DNA of 33,314 nucleotides from Myxococcota bacterium (GTDB lineage: Bacteria > Myxococcota_A > Polyangia > Palsa-1104 > JAEUJZ01), in contig JANWXW010000139.1 in the NCBI GenBank assembly GCA_025057315.1, positions 1 to 33,314 on the forward strand, given 5' to 3'. The position numbers and the translations under genes were made by a program. The notes beneath the pieces are model-generated. The model ran no database searches. It was not told the DNA's origin and saw only the letters and a program-made list of their open reading frames with translations. Below, piece after piece: positions 30,598-33,314 of the stretch. The stretch's first letter is position 1; the number at the start of each line of letters is the position of its first letter.

Positions 30598-33314
30598 ATG
30601 GTGCGCCCGGATCCCTTCGCCGCCCGCACGGTTCTTGAAACGCCCGCAGGTCCTCTCGTCTATTACAGCCTGGAGCGCCTGGAAAAGTCCGGCGTGGCCA
30701 GCGGGCTGTCGCGCCTGCCCTTCTCGATCAAGATCCTGCTGGAGGCGGTCCTGCGCAACTGCGATGGGTTCGCCGTGACCGAGGAAGACGTCAGCCGCCT
30801 GAGCCGATGGGATGCAGCTGCGCCGGCCCAGGTGGAGCTGCCCTTTGTCCCGGCGCGGGTCATCTTGCAGGACTTTACCGGCGTGCCCGTGCTCGTCGAC
30901 CTGGCCGCCATGCGCGCAGCTGTGGCGCGGCTAGGCGGCGACCCCCGGCGCATCAACCCGCTGGTGCCGGTGGACCTGGTCATCGATCACTCGGTGCAGG
31001 TAGACTACCATGGCACCCCCGATGCGCTGCTGCGCAACGTGCGCACCGAGTTCGAGCGCAACCGCGAGCGGTACGAGTTCTTGCGCTGGGGGCAGAACGC
31101 GGTGCAGGGCTTCCGCGTCGTGCCTCCCTCGACGGGCATCGTGCACCAAGTCAACCTGGAGTACCTGGCCCAGGGCGTGCTCTGCGGCCGCGATCCGGCC
31201 GAGCCGACCGCACGCGCCTGCTTCCCCGACACGGTGGTCGGCACGGACTCCCACACCACCATGATCAACGGCCTGGGCGTGCTGGGCTGGGGCGTGGGCG
31301 GCATCGAGGCCGAGGCGGTCATGCTGGGCCAGCCCCTCTTTATGCTCACGCCGCAGGTGGTGGGCGTGCGGCTGTCAGGCCACCTCCGCGAGGGGGTCAC
31401 CGCCACCGACCTGGTCCTGACGGTGACGCAGCTGCTGCGCAAACACGGCGTGGTGGACAAGTTCGTCGAGTTCTGCGGTCCGGGCCTGGCTGCCCTGCCG
31501 CTGGCCGACCGCGCCACCATTGCCAACATGGCCCCGGAGTACGGCGCCACGATCGGCTTTTTCCCCACCGATGCGACGACGTTGGACTACCTGCGTCGCA
31601 CCGGCCGCAACCCCGAGACGGTCGCGCTGTGCGAGCGCTACTGCCGCATACAAGGCCTGTTCCGCACCGACGAGATGCCCGAGCCGATCTTTAGCGAGCT
31701 GGTGGAGCTGGATCTGTCCTCCATCGAGCCCAGCCTGGCCGGACCCAAGCGGCCCCAGGACCGCGTGCCGCTGCGGGAGGTAAAGCGTTCGTTTCAGGCC
31801 GCGCTGCGGGCGCCGACCCGGGAGCGGGGCTTCGGCCTGTCGGAGGAGCAGATCGGGCGCACCGCGCAGGCCAGCCTGGACGGCCAGCCGATCACGCTGC
31901 GCCACGGCTCGGTGGTCATCGCTGCGATCACCAGCTGCACCAACACCTCCAACCCATCGGTCATGATCGGCGCCGGCCTGCTGGCCCAAAAGGCCGTCGC
32001 GGCTGGGCTGCGCGTGCCGGCACACGTCAAGACCAGCCTGGCTCCCGGCAGCCAGGTGGTGACAGAGTACCTGCGCGAGGCCGGATTGCTCCGCCCGCTG
32101 GAGCAGCTGGGGTTCTTCTTGGCCGGCTACGGTTGCACCACCTGCATCGGCAACAGCGGTCCCCTGCCTGAGGCCATCGAGGCAGCTGTGGCCCAAGGCG
32201 ACCTGGTGGTGGCAGCCGTGCTCTCAGGCAACCGCAACTTCGAGGGCCGCATCCACGCCGCCGTCCGGGCCAACTACCTGGCCTCGCCCCCCCTGGTGGT
32301 GGCCTATGCCCTGGCCGGCACGGTGGACATCGACCTCGAGCACGAACCGGTGGGCTATGGCCCCAATGGGCGACCGGTGTATCTGCGCGACATTTGGCCC
32401 TCCCAGCAGGAGATCGCCGAGGTGGTCCAGCGCAGCATCACGCCCGCTATGTTCGAGAAGGTATATGCCCGTATCCACGAGGGACCGCCGGAGTGGCAGG
32501 CCATCCGCGGCGTCTCCGGCGACCTGTATGCCTTCGACGAGAAATCGACCTACATCCAGGAGCCACCCTTCTTTGCCGGCATGACGTTGGAGCCGCCGCC
32601 CCTGCTGCCCATTCGCGGCGCCCGCGTGCTGTGCCTGCTGGGCGACTCGGTGACCACAGATCATATCTCGCCCGCCGGCAGCATCGCCCCGGACAGCCCC
32701 GCGGGCCAGTACCTGCTAGCCCACGGGGTCAGCCCGGCCGACTTTAACTCCTACGGGGCACGGCGCGGCAACCACCAAGTCATGGTGCGCGGCACCTTTG
32801 CCAACATCCGTCTTAAGAACCTGCTCGTGCCCGGCGTCGAGGGGGGGGTGACCCTGCACCTGCCCTCGGGCGAGCAGATGACGATCTTCGCAGCGGCCGA
32901 ACGGTATCGGCAGGAGGGCGTGCCGCTTCTTATCGTGGCCGGCAAGGAATACGGCACCGGCAGCTCGCGCGACTGGGCCGCCAAGGGCCCCCTGCTGCTG
33001 GGTGTGCGCGCGGTCCTGGCCGAGAGCTTTGAGCGCATCCACCGCGCCAACCTGGTCGGCATGGGGGTGCTGCCGCTGATGTTCCGCCCCGGTGAAAACG
33101 CCGAGTCCCTGGGCCTAACCGGGCGCGAGCGCTACGATGTGCTGCTGCCCGACAAGCTGGCACCGCGCCAGCCCGTGCCCGTGCGCGCCATCGCCGAGGA
33201 CGGCTCGGTGCGGGAATTTGTCGTGCTGTCGCGCCTGGACACCCCGGTGGACGTTCGCTACTACGAGCAGGGCGGCATCCTTCAGACCGTGCTGCGCGAC
33301 CTCATGAAGAAGCC
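30598..33314 (+). CDS. acnA: Aconitate hydratase A (aconitase), 3' end cut by the window
   Basis: This enzyme interconverts citrate and isocitrate in the TCA cycle using a 4Fe-4S cluster. The cluster ligands are visible as Cys447 (SCTNTSNPS) and Cys513/Cys516 ([11 protein letters not shown]). Other hallmarks are '[20 protein letters not shown]', '[15 protein letters not shown]' and '[16 protein letters not shown]', which together define the AcnA/IRP-type branch. About 905 residues are present, and the final '[14 protein letters not shown]' is typical of the extreme C-terminus, so only a few residues should be missing. ATG 30598 follows GGAG at about 10 nt. Function is housekeeping and marks the end of the accessory region. 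Confidence 0.97.
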   Translation, partial: MVRPDPFAARTVLETPAGPLVYYSLERLEKSGVASGLSRLPFSIKILLEAVLRNCDGFAVTEEDVSRLSRWDAAAPAQVELPFVPARVILQDFTGVPVLVDLAAMRAAVARLGGDPRRINPLVPVDLVIDHSVQVDYHGTPDALLRNVRTEFERNRERYEFLRWGQNAVQGFRVVPPSTGIVHQVNLEYLAQGVLCGRDPAEPTARACFPDTVVGTDSHTTMINGLGVLGWGVGGIEAEAVMLGQPLFMLTPQVVGVRLSGHLREGVTATDLVLTVTQLLRKHGVVDKFVEFCGPGLAALPLADRATIANMAPEYGATIGFFPTDATTLDYLRRTGRNPETVALCERYCRIQGLFRTDEMPEPIFSELVELDLSSIEPSLAGPKRPQDRVPLREVKRSFQAALRAPTRERGFGLSEEQIGRTAQASLDGQPITLRHGSVVIAAITSCTNTSNPSVMIGAGLLAQKAVAAGLRVPAHVKTSLAPGSQVVTEYLREAGLLRPLEQLGFFLAGYGCTTCIGNSGPLPEAIEAAVAQGDLVVAAVLSGNRNFEGRIHAAVRANYLASPPLVVAYALAGTVDIDLEHEPVGYGPNGRPVYLRDIWPSQQEIAEVVQRSITPAMFEKVYARIHEGPPEWQAIRGVSGDLYAFDEKSTYIQEPPFFAGMTLEPPPLLPIRGARVLCLLGDSVTTDHISPAGSIAPDSPAGQYLLAHGVSPADFNSYGARRGNHQVMVRGTFANIRLKNLLVPGVEGGVTLHLPSGEQMTIFAAAERYRQEGVPLLIVAGKEYGTGSSRDWAAKGPLLLGVRAVLAESFERIHRANLVGMGVLPLMFRPGENAESLGLTGRERYDVLLPDKLAPRQPVPVRAIAEDGSVREFVVLSRLDTPVDVRYYEQGGILQTVLRDLMKK

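Overview
The window is very GC-rich bacterial DNA, most likely from a member of the Myxococcota (former Deltaproteobacteria). The grounds are gene content: a hybrid NRPS/PKS cluster, an envelope protein combining a PA14-like domain, a Cys-rich region, a MYXO-CTERM-like segment, thrombospondin type 3 repeats and an OmpA domain, Cys-rich lipoproteins with Asp-Met-Ala/Pro-Asp-Leu-Ala linkers, a PEGA-domain protein and a soluble MCP-like protein. Genus cannot be told by eye.

Layout. 1-2550 holds a possible gene tail at the left edge, an unrecognised helical protein (324-1037, +), a PEGA-domain membrane protein (1089-1949, -) and a cytoplasmic YceI-like protein (2011-2550, +). 2617-17705 is a tightly packed biosynthetic operon of five genes, four of whose junctions overlap or are 2 nt apart: a formyltransferase-led NRPS starter with a luciferase-like monooxygenase inside its adenylation domain, a KS-AT-KR-DH-ACP polyketide synthase, a C-A-PCP NRPS, and two alpha/beta-hydrolase-fold proteins. 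A polytopic GT-C-type membrane protein (17750-19552, +) follows. 19553-30245 is an envelope/secretion block: a beta-propeller-like lipoprotein, a lipoprotein with a 12-unit 7-residue repeat, the large OmpA fusion (-), a short-chain dehydrogenase (-), an MCP-like cytoplasmic protein, a copper type II monooxygenase-like exported protein and a Cys-rich lipoprotein. 30598 to the right edge is an almost complete aconitase A.

How the cluster could work. Both adenylation domains read as glycine-type (specificity residues D-I-L-Q-L-G-M-I/V-W-K). A minimal colinear reading is: glycine is loaded and N-formylated on module 1, possibly oxidised by the embedded FMN-dependent monooxygenase; it is extended by one C2 unit that is ketoreduced and perhaps dehydrated on the PKS; a second glycine is then condensed. 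There is no thioesterase or reductase domain, so one of the two hydrolase-fold proteins may release the product. Only the second has a plausible nucleophile (Cys) and His. No regulator, transporter or phosphopantetheinyl transferase is visible beside the cluster.

The two most unusual points are the starter module (formyltransferase, half condensation domain, adenylation domain split by a monooxygenase, carrier) and the 1060-residue OmpA protein. The latter carries a MYXO-CTERM-like sorting segment followed by a second signal-peptide-like segment in its middle, as if two exported proteins had been joined in one frame.
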